Assembly: GCA_039881045.1 (NCBI GenBank)
Contig: JAYWVB010000055.1
Span: 1 to 64,000 of the forward strand
Origin: Chaetomium olivaceum
Lineage: Eukaryota; Ascomycota; Sordariomycetes; Sordariales; Chaetomiaceae
DNA: 64,000 bases
Reading direction: 5' to 3'
Below are positions 22,375-34,500 of the stretch, one piece after another. How positions within the stretch are numbered: the stretch's first letter is position 1; each line of letters begins with the position of its first letter. Made by a program: the position numbers and the translations under genes. The notes under the pieces were generated by a model. It searched no databases, was not told the DNA's origin, and saw only the letters and a program-made list of their open reading frames with translations.

Positions 22375-24075
22375 ATGTCTCTAATCCCAGACGTCAAGCT
22401 CATCGTCGGTGCCGTCATTCTCCTGGTTGTCGTGCGCCTATTCCTTGGACGCCGCACACCACACCCTCTTCCTCCCGGGCCCAAGCCGGCACCGCTCATC
22501 GGAAATTTGCACCAGGTACCCAAGAGCCTCCAATGGTTTCATCTCTACCACTGGAGCAAGAAATATGGCCCCGTGATGCATCTCAGCATGGGTGGCCAGC
22601 CGTTGGTCATCCTGTCGACGCACCAAGCCGCGCATGATCTGCTCAACCGACGGAGCTCCAAGTACTCGGACCGGCCGCGCATGGTGATGGCCGGTGAGCT
22701 GGTCACCAGGGGCATGCACATGCTGCTCCGCCAGTACGACGAGCGGTACAAGCTGCACCAGCGGATGGAGGCGCCGCTCCTGACCCTGCGGTCCGCGAGT
22801 TCATACCGGCCGCTGCAGGACATGGAATCGCAGCAGCTGTTGTTCGACGTGGTGGGCGAGCACGGCGAGAGCGGCGCCAAAGGCGTGGACTTCCACCACC
22901 ACTTCGAACGCGCCATGGCCAGCTTTATCTACGTCCTGAACTACGGCTTCCGCCTAAAGACTGGGTATGAACAGGAGCTCTTGGACGGCAAACGCGTGCA
23001 AGGCGAGTTTGCGAGGACAGGCCAAGTCGGAGCTTACCTCGTCGACTCGTTCCCCTCGCTGAACTACCTGCCTAGGTTCCTCGCGCCGTGGAAGAGGGAG
23101 GCAGATGAGCTCTATGAGCTCGAGCGCCGGCTGCATGTTGGGAACTTGAACAAGGGTCTAAGCAGTTCGGGCTGGAACTTCAGCAAGCACATGAAGAAGT
23201 CACCCGAGTCCCAGGTCATGTCCGAGGAGGAGCTCGCTTTCGATCTTGGAATCCTCGCCGACGCTGGCCTTGACACGTCGACGGTGGCGCTCGACTGGTT
23301 CATCGTTGCCTGGATTATCTCCGGTGGTTCCAGCTGGGTTCGCAAAGCACAGGCGCTTCTCGACGAAGTAGTTGGGAAGGATCGGCTACCGACGTTTGAG
23401 GATCGCCCCAAGCTGGTATTCATTGATGCCATCGGTGAGTTTCTCCGTTTTCTGTTTGCGTTTGACTTTTCCTCACCTGACACATCAATAGCGAGTGAAA
23501 CGTTGCGCTGGCGCCCCGTCGTTGTCGGCGGCGTGCCGCATTTCACCAAGGTCGAGGACAACTACATGGGCTACCACATCCCGGCCAACTCAATCGTTCT
23601 GGCCAACGCCTTCGCCATCACACGCGACGAGTCCGTCTTTGGCCCCGAGGTCGACGACTTTGTCCCTGAACGGTGGCTTGCCGACGAGACGGCCAACACC
23701 AAGTCCGAGCCCTCGATCGACGCGTGCGGCATGAACACGACGGCATTGAAGGACCTCCCGCAGACTGGCTTTGGGTTCGGGCGGCGTATCTGCACGGGTC
23801 GCATCATTGCGCGCAACCAGCTGTACATCCAGATGGCTCGCATGCTATGGGCGTTTGACGTCGAGGCTGGTATTGACGAGGCAACGGGTCAGCGGCCCAA
23901 GATCGACCCCATGAACTGCACCGAGGGTTTTGTGACCCTGCCCAAGCCGTTCAAGGCTGAAATGCGCCCGCGCGGAGAGTGGGTTCGTCGTGTGGTTCAG
24001 CAGGCCGGCACCACCCACGGCATCGACCACGCTGAGATATTGAACCAGGCCAGCAAGGAGAGGGAGCGTTCTTAA
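22375..24075 (+). CDS. Cytochrome P450 monooxygenase (microsomal, secondary-metabolism type)
   Basis: Exons 22375-23434 and 23492-24075, 547 aa. The start is the ATG in GCCATGTCT at 22375; the longer upstream reading begins at a GTG. An N-terminal anchor (LIVGAVILLVVVRLF) and Pro-rich hinge LPPGPKPAPLIGNLH place it in the ER membrane. The oxygen-binding I helix is ADAGLDTSTVAL, ExxR is ETLRWRP, the PERF-like motif is VPERW, and the heme loop is FGFGRRICTGR. The arrangement resembles fungal CYPs related to O-methylsterigmatocystin oxidoreductases; substrate unknown. The 57-nt intron has no stop and is a multiple of three, but removing it is required to give IASETLRW. No synthase gene lies nearby. 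Confidence 0.92.
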   Translation: MSLIPDVKLIVGAVILLVVVRLFLGRRTPHPLPPGPKPAPLIGNLHQVPKSLQWFHLYHWSKKYGPVMHLSMGGQPLVILSTHQAAHDLLNRRSSKYSDRPRMVMAGELVTRGMHMLLRQYDERYKLHQRMEAPLLTLRSASSYRPLQDMESQQLLFDVVGEHGESGAKGVDFHHHFERAMASFIYVLNYGFRLKTGYEQELLDGKRVQGEFARTGQVGAYLVDSFPSLNYLPRFLAPWKREADELYELERRLHVGNLNKGLSSSGWNFSKHMKKSPESQVMSEEELAFDLGILADAGLDTSTVALDWFIVAWIISGGSSWVRKAQALLDEVVGKDRLPTFEDRPKLVFIDAIGEFLRFLFAFDFSSPDTSIASETLRWRPVVVGGVPHFTKVEDNYMGYHIPANSIVLANAFAITRDESVFGPEVDDFVPERWLADETANTKSEPSIDACGMNTTALKDLPQTGFGFGRRICTGRIIARNQLYIQMARMLWAFDVEAGIDEATGQRPKIDPMNCTEGFVTLPKPFKAEMRPRGEWVRRVVQQAGTTHGIDHAEILNQASKERERS

Positions 24076-25118
24076 GGGTCGGCTGAGTGGTATAATGGCA
24101 CAGTCGGATGGCGGTGGTCACATGGAAGGCCAAGAGGACCTAGGCAGGGCAGGTGTAGGAGGAGGGAAACTACGGTGGAGGAAGAGGGGATGGAGTGCCA
24201 GTGAAAGTCATAATGATTCCTTCCTGTCTGGACAAATTGATCGAGATGGTACATGGAGAGGACGATCCAGTTAGGCTTCCAAGGCTTCCAACTGCCCAGC
24301 GATCGTCAGGCAGGAGATCAATTAATACGCTCGGAGCCTCAAACTGTGCGCATCGGTACATACCCTACAAAGAACATCGGAAAAAACAATCGAAAAGAAA
24401 GTTATAAAAACTAAGGGACATCGAGTTCAACAAAAGGCTGTCCCGATGAACACCCACAGGCCGCCACCGTCCTCAAGTCGACGGCACATTATCAAGTCAC
24501 CACACTTGCGAAGAGCCTAGCAAGTAAGAATCTCTTGACTCATTAGGTAACTAGTCGACTTGCCAGTTCCCTTGAATTTCTGCCTGAGATAAACACCGAA
24601 ATCCTGTCGATCACACCGCCGGTTTTAAAAGACCTCCGTGGGGACTTGGCATCACCTGGGCTCCAGGGAGGCACCCGGACATGTTGTCCTTTTCCGTCCG
24701 AAAAATGACGGTCGGCGGCTCGTGAGGCTCTGCGGGATCAGCTCCTACAAAGATATCAATTAAAACGGCTCCAACGGCTCCAGAGAGGCACGGAGGAATT
24801 GAATGGAGCCCGGGATGCCAGCCAGATTGATGTTGATCAACGGCACATCAGGCCGGTCCCGGCTTATTTGCGACGAAGGGTGCCCGAAAGGAACAAATCC
24901 TAGGCTCCCCGCTGCCGCTCACTAGTTAATTAGGTAACTGGTGCGAGCTCTGAAGCGCGATTCACCCGCCACAATCTTCAAGCAACGCGCCCCGTGTCTT
25001 CCAGGCGAGCAAGTTCTCCGTGGTGATACGGTTGAAAGACGCGATTAATTCAAGTTCCATTAATTACAGATACTAAAACTGTAGCCTGGATTGATTCAAG
25101 ATCGAATTCGCGCAGCCC
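24076..25118. other. Intergenic containing repeat copy A
   Basis: Apart from the duplicated segment annotated separately, I see no gene. The region just before 25119 has short AT-rich stretches. Confidence 0.5.
24791..24973 (+). repeat. Duplicated upstream segment, copy A
   Basis: Direct repeat of 26411-26552. The shared core runs from GATTGATGTTGATCAACGGC through GGTGCCCGAAAGGAACAAAT and CCTAGGCTCCCCGCTGCCGC to GAAGCGCGATtCACCCGCCACA. Copy A carries extra sequence including the palindrome CTAGTTAATTAG. It lies about 150 bp upstream of the chitinase-C-terminus-like gene. Confidence 0.85.
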
Positions 25119-25918
25119 ATGCTCGGCAGCTTCAAAGTGCCCCGGACCACCTACACCCTCACCAACGCTACAGGCTTCTACACTGACATTGACATGCCGA
25201 GACGTGGGGCACATCGACAAGTCGTGGATCCGGTTCGACAAACGGCTAATGAAGCCCGTCAACGGCTGCCAGTTCCCGGGCGAGGACGTCGAGAAGTGTC
25301 AAGATGAGCAGGACATCTGGTTCCGCAACTTCCCGGTCGCCAACAACGACAAGATTCAGATATACAACCCCAAGCAGCTGATCGGCGAGTCGTACGACAA
25401 GGCGGCCGCAATGCTCGCGCGCTTCAAGACGGTCCAGCGGTTCGGCCTCTACGACGAGCTCACACTGCCCTCGGACCTGGTCGACGCCACCGCTGCCGGC
25501 TTTCACGGCCGAGGAGGCTATTGCCAGCATGCAAAAGGTCGTCGAGAGAGCCGACGAAATTATCAAGCGCGAGCGCGAGGACTTTATCGTCAGCTTCATT
25601 ACCGGCCTGCTCTTCTTCATCCCCATTGTGGGCGAGGCCGCGGGCGCCGCCCTGACGAGCGCCCGCACGCTCATCCGCCTGGTCGGGGCCGCGGGCGACG
25701 TCGCGTTGTCTGTCTACGCCGTGGTCGAGAACCCCGAGAACGCCTTCATGGAGGTTTTCATGGCCCTGGCGGGAGCGGGGGTCGGGCGCGCCGGGTTCCA
25801 GAAGGCGGCTAACGCGAGACGCTCCTTGACGGCGAAGGAGTACAAAAGCCTGGGGGAGGTCAAGACCAAGCTTGACAAGGTGACCGAGCTGAGGGGGTTG
25901 ATGTCGTGCTCGCTTTAA
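25119..25918 (+). pseudogene. Relic resembling C-terminal region of a large fungal chitinase-type protein
   Basis: Three overlapping frames read as one protein of about 265 aa. The first segment has FKVPRTTYTLTNATGFYTDI. The second, from about 25195, has GHIDKSWIRFDKRLMKPVNG and DEQDIWFRNFPVANNDKIQI. The third, from about 25497, has FTAEEAIASMQKVVERADEI, a hydrophobic stretch FIVSFITGLLFFIPIVGEAA and a C-terminus ending GLMSCSL. From memory this matches the C-terminal part of multi-domain LysM/GH18 subgroup-C chitinase-like proteins, not verified here. The catalytic GH18 and LysM parts are absent upstream: the frame closes with TGA at 25092. So this is an N-terminally truncated remnant, or the last exons of a protein that has lost its enzyme. 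Two frame slips add to the case for a pseudogene. It sits directly upstream of the membrane protein at 26926. Confidence 0.6.
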
Positions 25919-26925
25919 GAGGGCAGTTGATCTCATCCGTGGCGGAACACTTGTTTTGGTACTAGTATCATCGGTTCGAAGCCCAAGAAAGTAGGACAGC
26001 CCGAGTCACTTGCTGGTCGGCTTGGACTGAGTTAGACATTCGAAGAGTTACTGTTATAACTATTGATCCCAGAGTTGGCGGGTTGCTGACAAACTTGCCG
26101 TTCAACGTGCCTATCCCAGCTACATGTACTTCCCCATCCTACGCGTCTCTGGCCAGTATCTCCCTCCAGAGATCCATCTCCAGGTAGAAAAGCCTAGAAC
26201 GGTACACACAAATGCCACCAATCCCCTCTCCCTGAGAAGCGCGGTCCCCGCCGCAGGCATTGTCGCCAAGTATTGATAGTTAAAATAACGCCTCCAACGG
26301 CGACAGGCGAGCATGCGCCACGCACCGCCTTCAGAAAGGTATGTACGATGCTGCACCTCCTTCTGCTGTTGTTGATGGGCGGACTGTATCGCCTCTGTAG
26401 CCTGGGCGAAGGAGGAAATGTATGGAGCCCGAGATGGTAGATTGATGTTGATCAACGGCACATTGCAACGACAGGTGCCCGAAAGGAACAAATCCTAGGC
26501 TCCCCGCTGCCGCTAACTGGTGCCAGCCCCGAAGCGCGATCCACCCGCCACATGCAAGCACGGGTCTATTCCCAGGACGGAACATAGTCCCGGAGCTACA
26601 GCTGCACAGCTGAAGCGCTGCGGCCTGGCCCGGCGCAAGGCTGCGTTCAGGTCTTGATCCGAGCAACACATTGAGAATGGGAGGGCGGAAGGATGGAAGG
26701 ATGGTCAAGAAATCAAAAACCCGGTGCCTTTCCTAGCGAAAAGAGGGGGCGTATCGGGCAACCGATGAAGGAAATCTGCCGGCTCTTACATATTCAACCT
26801 ACTTGTCAACTCAGACTTGAATCGGCGACGCTATCAAAACATCTCAACTCGGAGTTGCCAAGCTGGGCGGGCATCCACTCTGGAGCCGGTGATAACCTCA
26901 AGACCGCCAACAACACCGATCAAGT
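25919..26925. other. Intergenic containing repeat copy B
   Basis: About 1 kb with the second copy of the duplicated segment (annotated separately). No gene recognised in the remainder. Confidence 0.5.
26411..26552 (+). repeat. Duplicated upstream segment, copy B
   Basis: Second copy of the segment at 24791-24973, about 375 bp upstream of the membrane-protein gene. Over 40 consecutive bases around the AAGGAACAAATCCTAGGCTC part are identical. It differs by small indels (lacks CACTAGTTAATTAGG) and a few substitutions. Confidence 0.85.
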
Positions 26926-28521
26926 ATGGCACGCTCCGGCGGCCGGAGGGCGGGGAGGCCGACGACGGAGATTGACTATAGCGCGCTAGAGGACCAGGAG
27001 AATCGTTACTATGGTGGATCAAATCATGGTAAACACCTCTTTGTCAGACCGTGAATTCCCAAGCAGCATGCTGATTTGTCCCAGAGCCTCAAGTCAACTC
27101 CGTCAAGTGTACGCATGGCATTGAGCTCTCAGACTTTCCGCGAAACTGGACAGGCCTCAAGTTCTTCGTCCTTGGCCTCATCGGGATGGGCATTCTAGCG
27201 ACAGCTTTCTTTCTTGCCGTTGCTGTCGCCATCATCATCCGGTCCGTAACAACCGACAACACCGGCTTCGACCCGAACCACCCCGACTTCGCTCTGTACA
27301 AGAACAGCCGTTTCAAGGAGTGCTACAACCTCGTGCCTGACACCCAAAACTGTACTGCCATCCGGGCCGGCCTCGACGCTCGACGCTCACTCACTCAACT
27401 CGCCTCGGGGCGAGTTCGGCTACGTCGCCAACACGGCGGGCTGGGCAGTCTACGGCTCGGTGGAGTACAACGCGCACCCGCCCATCTACGACTGGTGCCA
27501 GGTCGTGAGCTGCTTCAACGGCTTCAAGATCATCCCGTCCGCGGCACGCCCGTCGGCCACCATTCTGCCCGACATCGTCTGCTGGTGGACCGTCATATTC
27601 ACCTCCGTCAGCGCCCTGTTCCACACCGGGAAGCAGCTCTGGAGCGCCTTCAAGTCCGAGAGCGAACCCTGCAAAGCAAGGGGCGATATCTCGTGGCTCG
27701 ACTGGATCTTCCTTGCCTACGACCTCGGCGGCCCCATTCTGTTCTGGTGGTGTCCTTCGGCCTGTTCGCCGCCGACCCGACCCAGTCGGCCACCATCGCC
27801 CTCACGGCCTGGGTGGCGGCGTGGAAGCTCGGGTCCCTCACCAAGTACCATCCCTACTCGTGCGCTCTCCAATACCACCCCCGGGCGCGGCTCTGGATCC
27901 CCCGACTATTTAACCCATGGCACTTCTCCAGTGGGCCGGCGGCGTGTACATCATGGTCGTCTACCTCGGCGACCAAGCAGCAAGGGCTCGACGCTGACCA
28001 GCTACGACTGCCTCTCGTCCGGGGTGGCGGCCGCGCCGGGGTCCAGCCCGTGCTCGGCCGCCGACCTGTCTCCAAGACGGAGCTGTTTCCGAAACGACGA
28101 CTTCCGCTACGCCGACACCTTCCAGGTCGGCGGCCGGTACACGCTGTTGACCTTTTTCTGGCTGTGGACCTTCATGGTCGTCGTGCCCTTCATCTTCCTC
28201 TTCATCGGGTGGTTGGGCAGCAAGCTGGCGGGCGACTCGGCCGAGACGATGAAGAAGGATGCTCGCTACGTGTGGCGCGTCTTCAACCTGGGCCCACACT
28301 TCTACATCGCCTTTGCCACGATGATCTGTGTCGGTTTCAGCACCGCCTATGGGGTCCACATGCTGCAGACGTGGGATGAGACTCGCAACAGGGAGGGACC
28401 GTTCAGGTTTCATAGCGAGTGCAATGCGCTGCATGTCTCGCTGAGTCCGTGGCGGAACTTTTTGGATCTGAGCGAGTATTCGAGGGCGTATAGGATTGTG
28501 AAGATGGCGTTTGTGGCTTGA
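26926..28521 (+). CDS. Large fungal membrane protein, unknown function, with multiple frame slips
   Basis: Exon 1 is 26926-27028 and the intron is 27029-27084 (GTAAAC...CCCAG). The rest reads as one protein only if the frame changes near 27390, 27748, 27912, 27975 and twice within 28065-28090. Continuous family-like segments are LKFFVLGLIGMGILATAFFL (TM1), FKECYNLVPDTQNC, GSVEYNAHPPIYDWCQVV, DIVCWWTVIFTSVSALFHT, WLDWIFLAYDLGGPILFWW, PYSCALQYHPRARLWIPRLF, YTLLTFFWLWTFMVVVPFIF and GPHFYIAFATMICVGFSTAY. The C-terminus, SEYSRAYRIVKMAFVA, is intact. At least five TM helices and a Cys-containing luminal part are visible. None of the correct segments contains a premature stop; the damage is only small indels, several of them one missing base. 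It could be a real decayed gene, but pure indel damage points to sequence errors. Confidence 0.6.
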
Positions 28522-31500
28522 TGTTGTTGGCTGTGATTCATTACATGATAAGTAGAATGATTCAGGGTTTGGCATGTTTTGAAACTTATATACTTATGAT
28601 ATTAGCGGGGAAAAGGGGTGCGTTGTCCACGGAAACTTCTAATGTCATTACATCCCACTATAAGTGGTGTGAATGATTGTACAGCCAGTTATCCAGCAGT
28701 TTCTATCCCTGTGGGAATAAGAGAATGCTAGCTATGTCTCTAGTCCTTTGCCGATGCTTTGGTACAGAACGCTCCTTTTCACCCTCTTTTCAATATCTGT
28801 TCCTACCTAATAAGATCCTAAAGCGCTGTGGGTTGCTAGCACCCTAGATTTGAGCTTAACATCGGCCTCTGCGCCCTACTGTCGACGTAGTGGTCTTGGT
28901 CCATGCTCGGGAAGGGGCTCTCATCGCATACATTGCTGGTTGTTTTGCGTGTGGGAGAGAGCTTGTTAAATGACAGGTTATGATTCACTTTGATTATTAC
29001 GTTTGGAGAGAATCGCATAAAATGACTGATAATACCTACCGGAGAGGGCGTGCCGGTCGAAACAAGGAGCAAGACTGCTACTTCTGAAAAGGCACACGCG
29101 CAGTTCCAAAGTCTCAAGACAACAATACCTTTTGGTGTAGCGTGTAGTTTATGGCGTGCGGAGACAGGAAAAGCAACGTCAAGCTCAACAGGTCACAGCT
29201 CTTCATGTTACTGAGACTTTCCTGGAGCCTACGGTTCGGAAATTCGGTCTAGTCTTTTCATACTGCATAGCTAGCTACCTTGGCCCCGAGTCATTACGGA
29301 GATGCCTTCTTAATTACAACTAGGACTCGAGAATTAAGATCCGTGGCACCCAACCTAGTGACTTGAAGTCTTTGAAGCGGGAGCAAAGCAAAACACATGA
29401 AAGTAACAAGTTCAGACACTTAAACAAACCTATAGAAAAACGTGACGGTGTGTTTTACCTGAAACGTTATTGCCAACCACTTGAAATCGCTTGGTTAATT
29501 CTTATTACGACGAGGCTCTATATGCCCAGTATAATAATGGTAAGATGCCACCGGATCAGAGCGAATGTCAGCGGATGCCAGAAGTTCATCCTCACTTAAC
29601 CACCGGCAGTCAACTGAGCCCTGTCATCAAATGCTCGGCGGTAAGCATTTCAGTTTGCCTACTAAGCAACCTTGTGTATCACCAGTTTCAGACCCGCTGT
29701 CGCAGGCTCAAAGCCAGGGCCGATGGGTTTGTGCTCTTCGAATTATCATTGCATTATCTAATAGCCTTTACTCGGTTAGGTACTTGGTAACTGGCTTCAA
29801 TTCAGAGGGGAGCTCATGTCCAAGCTTCAGAGCATTGCGAAGGGACAAACCCGTAATGGCCCAGCGCTGGCTGACATGCAGGGAGCTTCTGTCATTGTCA
29901 CTCGTAAACCCCTCGATCCAGTAAAAGGCCCTGGTCGGTAAATTCGGGCCGCGTTTTCGAGTTATAAGCAAGGATGGACATGAATAGCCAATGATGGAAT
30001 TCATGGGAATGTCATGACAAGCCGGGAGGAGGAAGGAAGCGCGAAGATTGGCGTGAACTACGCGTCCGTGCGAGCTTCAGGACCCATGGGGCTCGCAACT
30101 GCCATGTCTGCCACTTGCAGTGCCGGCCGCAATGGAAGCCAATTGACGAGCAGGGGAAGGAGCGGAAGGACCAGGCCAGATCGGCAGGGTCTGCGAGTCG
30201 ACGGCGAGTTCCTTCCAACTGGCAACATCGCAATTCTCCCTCTTGAACTGCCTTACCTACAGATATTCTTCCTTCTCTCCACAATAAATTTCTGCTCGAT
30301 CGGCCGCAAAGCTCCTGAAGAAGAATGCGTACAATGGCACGATGCCACGATGGTACGATGGTGGGATAACGGTGTGGAGTGACCGGCCCGGCTAGGCTTC
30401 GGTTGCCGCAATTCGAGGCCATCCCATCAGCCATCTGCGCTTTGAAGTCTTAACAGGCAAATTATAGCTGTCGATACGATGTGGGTGAGTGCCTCCACGA
30501 TCCGAAGCAACGAGACCGGGGGGATGGAGTCGGGGGCTCGAGGCCTGCGGACCTCCAAAACCCGTCACAGAACGAGGATGCTTCCACCCCCTCCCCTTCC
30601 CCAATCCTACACAATGGTGTCGCGCGGCCTGCCGACAGCTCCCCCTCACTTTGTCCTCCTCTGCGGCTTAGGGCCCTGCGCTGATGATGCCAGATCCCAC
30701 GGCCGATCCAATTGACACACTGCACGCCAAGCCGGTCTCTCTCTGCCCCGCTGACAGATGCGGCCGCGTGAATGAAGAGCACACACTCCCGTTTTTGACT
30801 GCGATACCGTTGCGTTGCGGAAACCTGGCCGCTTCCCATGAGGCCCGGTGGAGTTCGGCATCTTGATGAGTGCCTGCATACGCGAACTCCCAGACTGGAC
30901 GTTGGCACCTTGCAGAGAGCAGTCAACCGTTAGACCATCCCGGAAACGGACACCTGCACCCTCCAAATCAGGATGCGTGCTCGCTGGGCCCGTCCCAACT
31001 GGGCTCGCTGGGCTGCACAAGCCCGATGGGCTGCACAAGCCCGAGTGGCAAAGGAACAGTTGCACCATCGGAAACCCTCCGCCAGCTATTTGCCCACCAT
31101 GTCACGACGGAACACAGCAGCGCGTGGCCGAGACTCTCGACAGGCCATCAAGGCCAGGCAACAATGACTTGCTGCTCTCTTTCTGCCAGCCATGCGGCCG
31201 TGACTGCAACCCCAGCAGAGCGAACAAGCACGATGCACACGCGAGCGAAGGCAAGGACCCAGGGACCCCGTCGGCCTTCAGCTCAACACCATCTCGCTTC
31301 AGACGCCCAGCGTGCATTCCACCTTCTTAGTTCGGCAATCGAGATGCGGGAGGGCGACCCGGCAGCCAATCGAGTGGGCCGGAGCAAACCGCAAATGCGC
31401 TCAGAACTCCATCGATATTGAGCGCCGCCCTTGTGGCACACTCTTGCTTGAGGGCCCAGGCGGGGGTGGGTGGCCAAGGAGGCAACGCAAACCTGGATCC

Positions 31501-34500
31501 TTCGCTTTCCACGCGGCCCGCCTTGCTTTGGGACACACCCACACTCCCGCCGCCATGAATCTCCAACAGCCTCGCCAGCCGACTCCGACCGGCCCGGCAA
31601 TGTGGCCACTTCTCCGCACGTCGACCAGCTTTCCCCTCATCTCGTCAACCCCGCTGGCGGCTGCTGCTGTGTATCGTGACGTGCCGTCTCCAATTCATAC
31701 CACTCCAATAACCTCCTAGCTGCAAGGCTCACTTTCGTACCCCTCAGTTTCATCTATCTCGCCCGTCTTGGTCAGAGCAGGCGCATCGAATGCCCCCATC
31801 TGGCAGCGGGACCTGCTGCTAAATTTACTTGGGCCCAGAGCCAGAATAGCATCGCCGCCATCTTTCTCCCTGCAATCGATAGTGGGAGTGGAACGAGATT
31901 CGGTAACGGCCATTGCAACGGCGGGCAGGGGGGTTGGAAAAGCGATGCCACCTCCTGGCAAGGGGGTCAGGGGTCCAGCCTTCCACTTTGACATTCCCGT
32001 GAGCCGTCGTGACATCGCGCCGAACATGCAATGAAGCCAATCACAGCTGCCGGACACACCCCCAAACCGCCAAGGGCCAGTCTCATCAGTCCACCGAGTC
32101 CCATCTGACCCGTTCTGTTGCAGGACCGATGAGGCCGGGGATAGCTCACCGCGTGATGAGGATGCATGTGCGAGCAGCAAGCCCGCATATCTTCCAATGA
32201 AGCCCGGGTTGACTTGATTAGATTGCGGGCTCTCAACATGGCAACATCTTGGTCCCCTGCAAACGGACGCCGCTCCCTCATCACGGGTAACTCATCAGCT
32301 AATGTACATACGAGCACGGATCTTGGACAACGCATCAGGAGCAAGGGAAGCAAGGGTCGGCTCTCAAAACCGTTGCAACGTCCAGCTGCTGCACCTTTCC
32401 AGGTTCTGATCACCCCCCAGTTCGGTACCGGAATCGATCGCACCACCCACTGCTGCGCTGTGGTCCGAGCCCTGTCCAAGTGGCCGTCTCCCAAGATCCT
32501 GTATCCTGAGGTTCTGACGAGACTAGCGTCGTGTTAACTCACTAACATTAGCCTTGCTGTCAAGTCGGTCCTTCGTGTTACCCTAGCAGCCTGGTTCCTT
32601 CGCCTTCTTCTCTCGCAGCCTTGGCGGCCCCGGTTGCATTCGTCCCATCATGATGTCAGTCATCTGTTCTGGTTCCCGACTCCAGCTTTTGATTCTGATC
32701 GGCTTGTCGATCAACAGCAACGTGGTCTCGGTGGTGTGCCTGTACGTCTGGACGACGATTGGTGATATTGCGTGACAAGGTGACCTGCAACACGTGCGTA
32801 CTGTGACTTGATTACGCCGATCGTTCCAGCCATCATCAAGACTCTTTCGGCGTGGTTGGGGCCTGATATGGCGATGATATCATCCGGGCTGATCGCTGCA
32901 TGGAACGGGTTCATTCACGATGAATGTGACACTTATTTTACTCCGGTGGTCCGATGATGGAGAATGATCTCCGGTGGTATGCGCCCGTGGCGCCCAAGCT
33001 TCAACCCAAGGACAAACGGAGGGGCCAGCTGAGCGATCAATTCCTTTAGTGTCTGACTAGAGGTGACTTTGTAGGGCTGAGACAACATTGACTACGGACG
33101 TCCTCGATGGATACAATCTCTAGTTAGGCCCAAGGCTAACCAACCGTTCATCCTTGGAAAACTAATGTATGTACGAAGCTACATCGTTTCTGTGTGTCAA
33201 GGGTGAGATTCGGAAAATAATAAGACAAAAATAAATGAAGTGCATAATCGATGAACCAACTCAGCTCTTCATAGTGCTAGTATCGCAATACTACAATTAC
33301 AAAGTTCCCTTTGGAGGCCTGCACCGTGCAGCAGCAAGTAGCAGCCGACCCGTACCGATCCCGAGCCCTGCCGTCCACACCACTGGCGACGAGCAGGGCG
33401 GGCGGGATGGCACGCACACTCTCGCACACCACGCCTCTGTAACTGCATCGAACCTCGCAACAGATTTAACAAACGCACCGCCACCTGAATCCTGAATAAT
33501 CCCATTTTAATCTAACTCGGGGCTTACCAGCATACCCTCAACACCCTGGAAAATCCCCTGGGAGGGTCACACCCACAGGCAGGACGCCAATAGGAATGGG
33601 GCATATTTCAAAATTGAAATCAGCCAATACCGAACCGGTGAGCGTCCCCCGTCTCCAATCACAGGCCCGACGACATCTCGGCACGAGCAGGCTTGTGCCG
33701 CGCGTGCGACACAAACGCACGACAAGGCATGACGAGGCATAACACAGTGAGAAAAAATACACAGTCCATAATAAAAGTGTTTTGGGGGCCAAGTCTGTCG
33801 GGGGTGCGGTCGGATCATGCCGGTCGGGGTGTGGATTGAAATGACGGACGGATTTCAAACGAAACGTCTGGAGTCGGGATAGAAGAGAGGGACAAGGAAT
33901 CATCTGATAGTTGGGTACCTAAACGCACGCAGGCGTCCAATCTATCCTTCCGATCACCTGCCCTTACCTGGAGCGGCATATCCAACGGAGAAAACACCGA
34001 CAGCCGCGGGACATGAACTTAAGGGAGTAATACCGAATCAACAACGGTAGCGAAGACGACCGGATCGAGCAACCATGGATCCCAAACCAACACCTCAGTG
34101 CCCTTCCCGTCGTCGAATTCAGACAGTTAGTCCCTACGTAAGTAAGGCGCATGCAAGTGCACCAAAACAGCCAGATATCTACATAGTACATATGTCCCAC
34201 AAAAACACAAAAGCCAACGCTCGAAAACAACACGTGGAAAGAAGACGTTGAGCAGGTTACACCCCTCAATCTGTCCAGAACTACTATTCCCACCCTTTTC
34301 TGCAACCCCCCTTCCACTGTCAGCACGGCACCTGAAACATGCAGAACGTGTGTGTCGCAGTAGGGAGACATGGGATGCACTCGTCCGAATCAGTGCCTAT
34401 AATAGGGCAGAACGATACCAATATCAGACTTCGGCAGTGGACAACATACAGAGCTACGAAGAGGAAGTAGACTCTCGAGAGAATTGAACAAAGACAGTGG

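Noticed and set aside
22375..28521. Secondary-metabolite cluster around the P450
   Set aside because: No PKS, NRPS, terpene synthase, transporter or pathway regulator adjacent; neighbours are unrelated.
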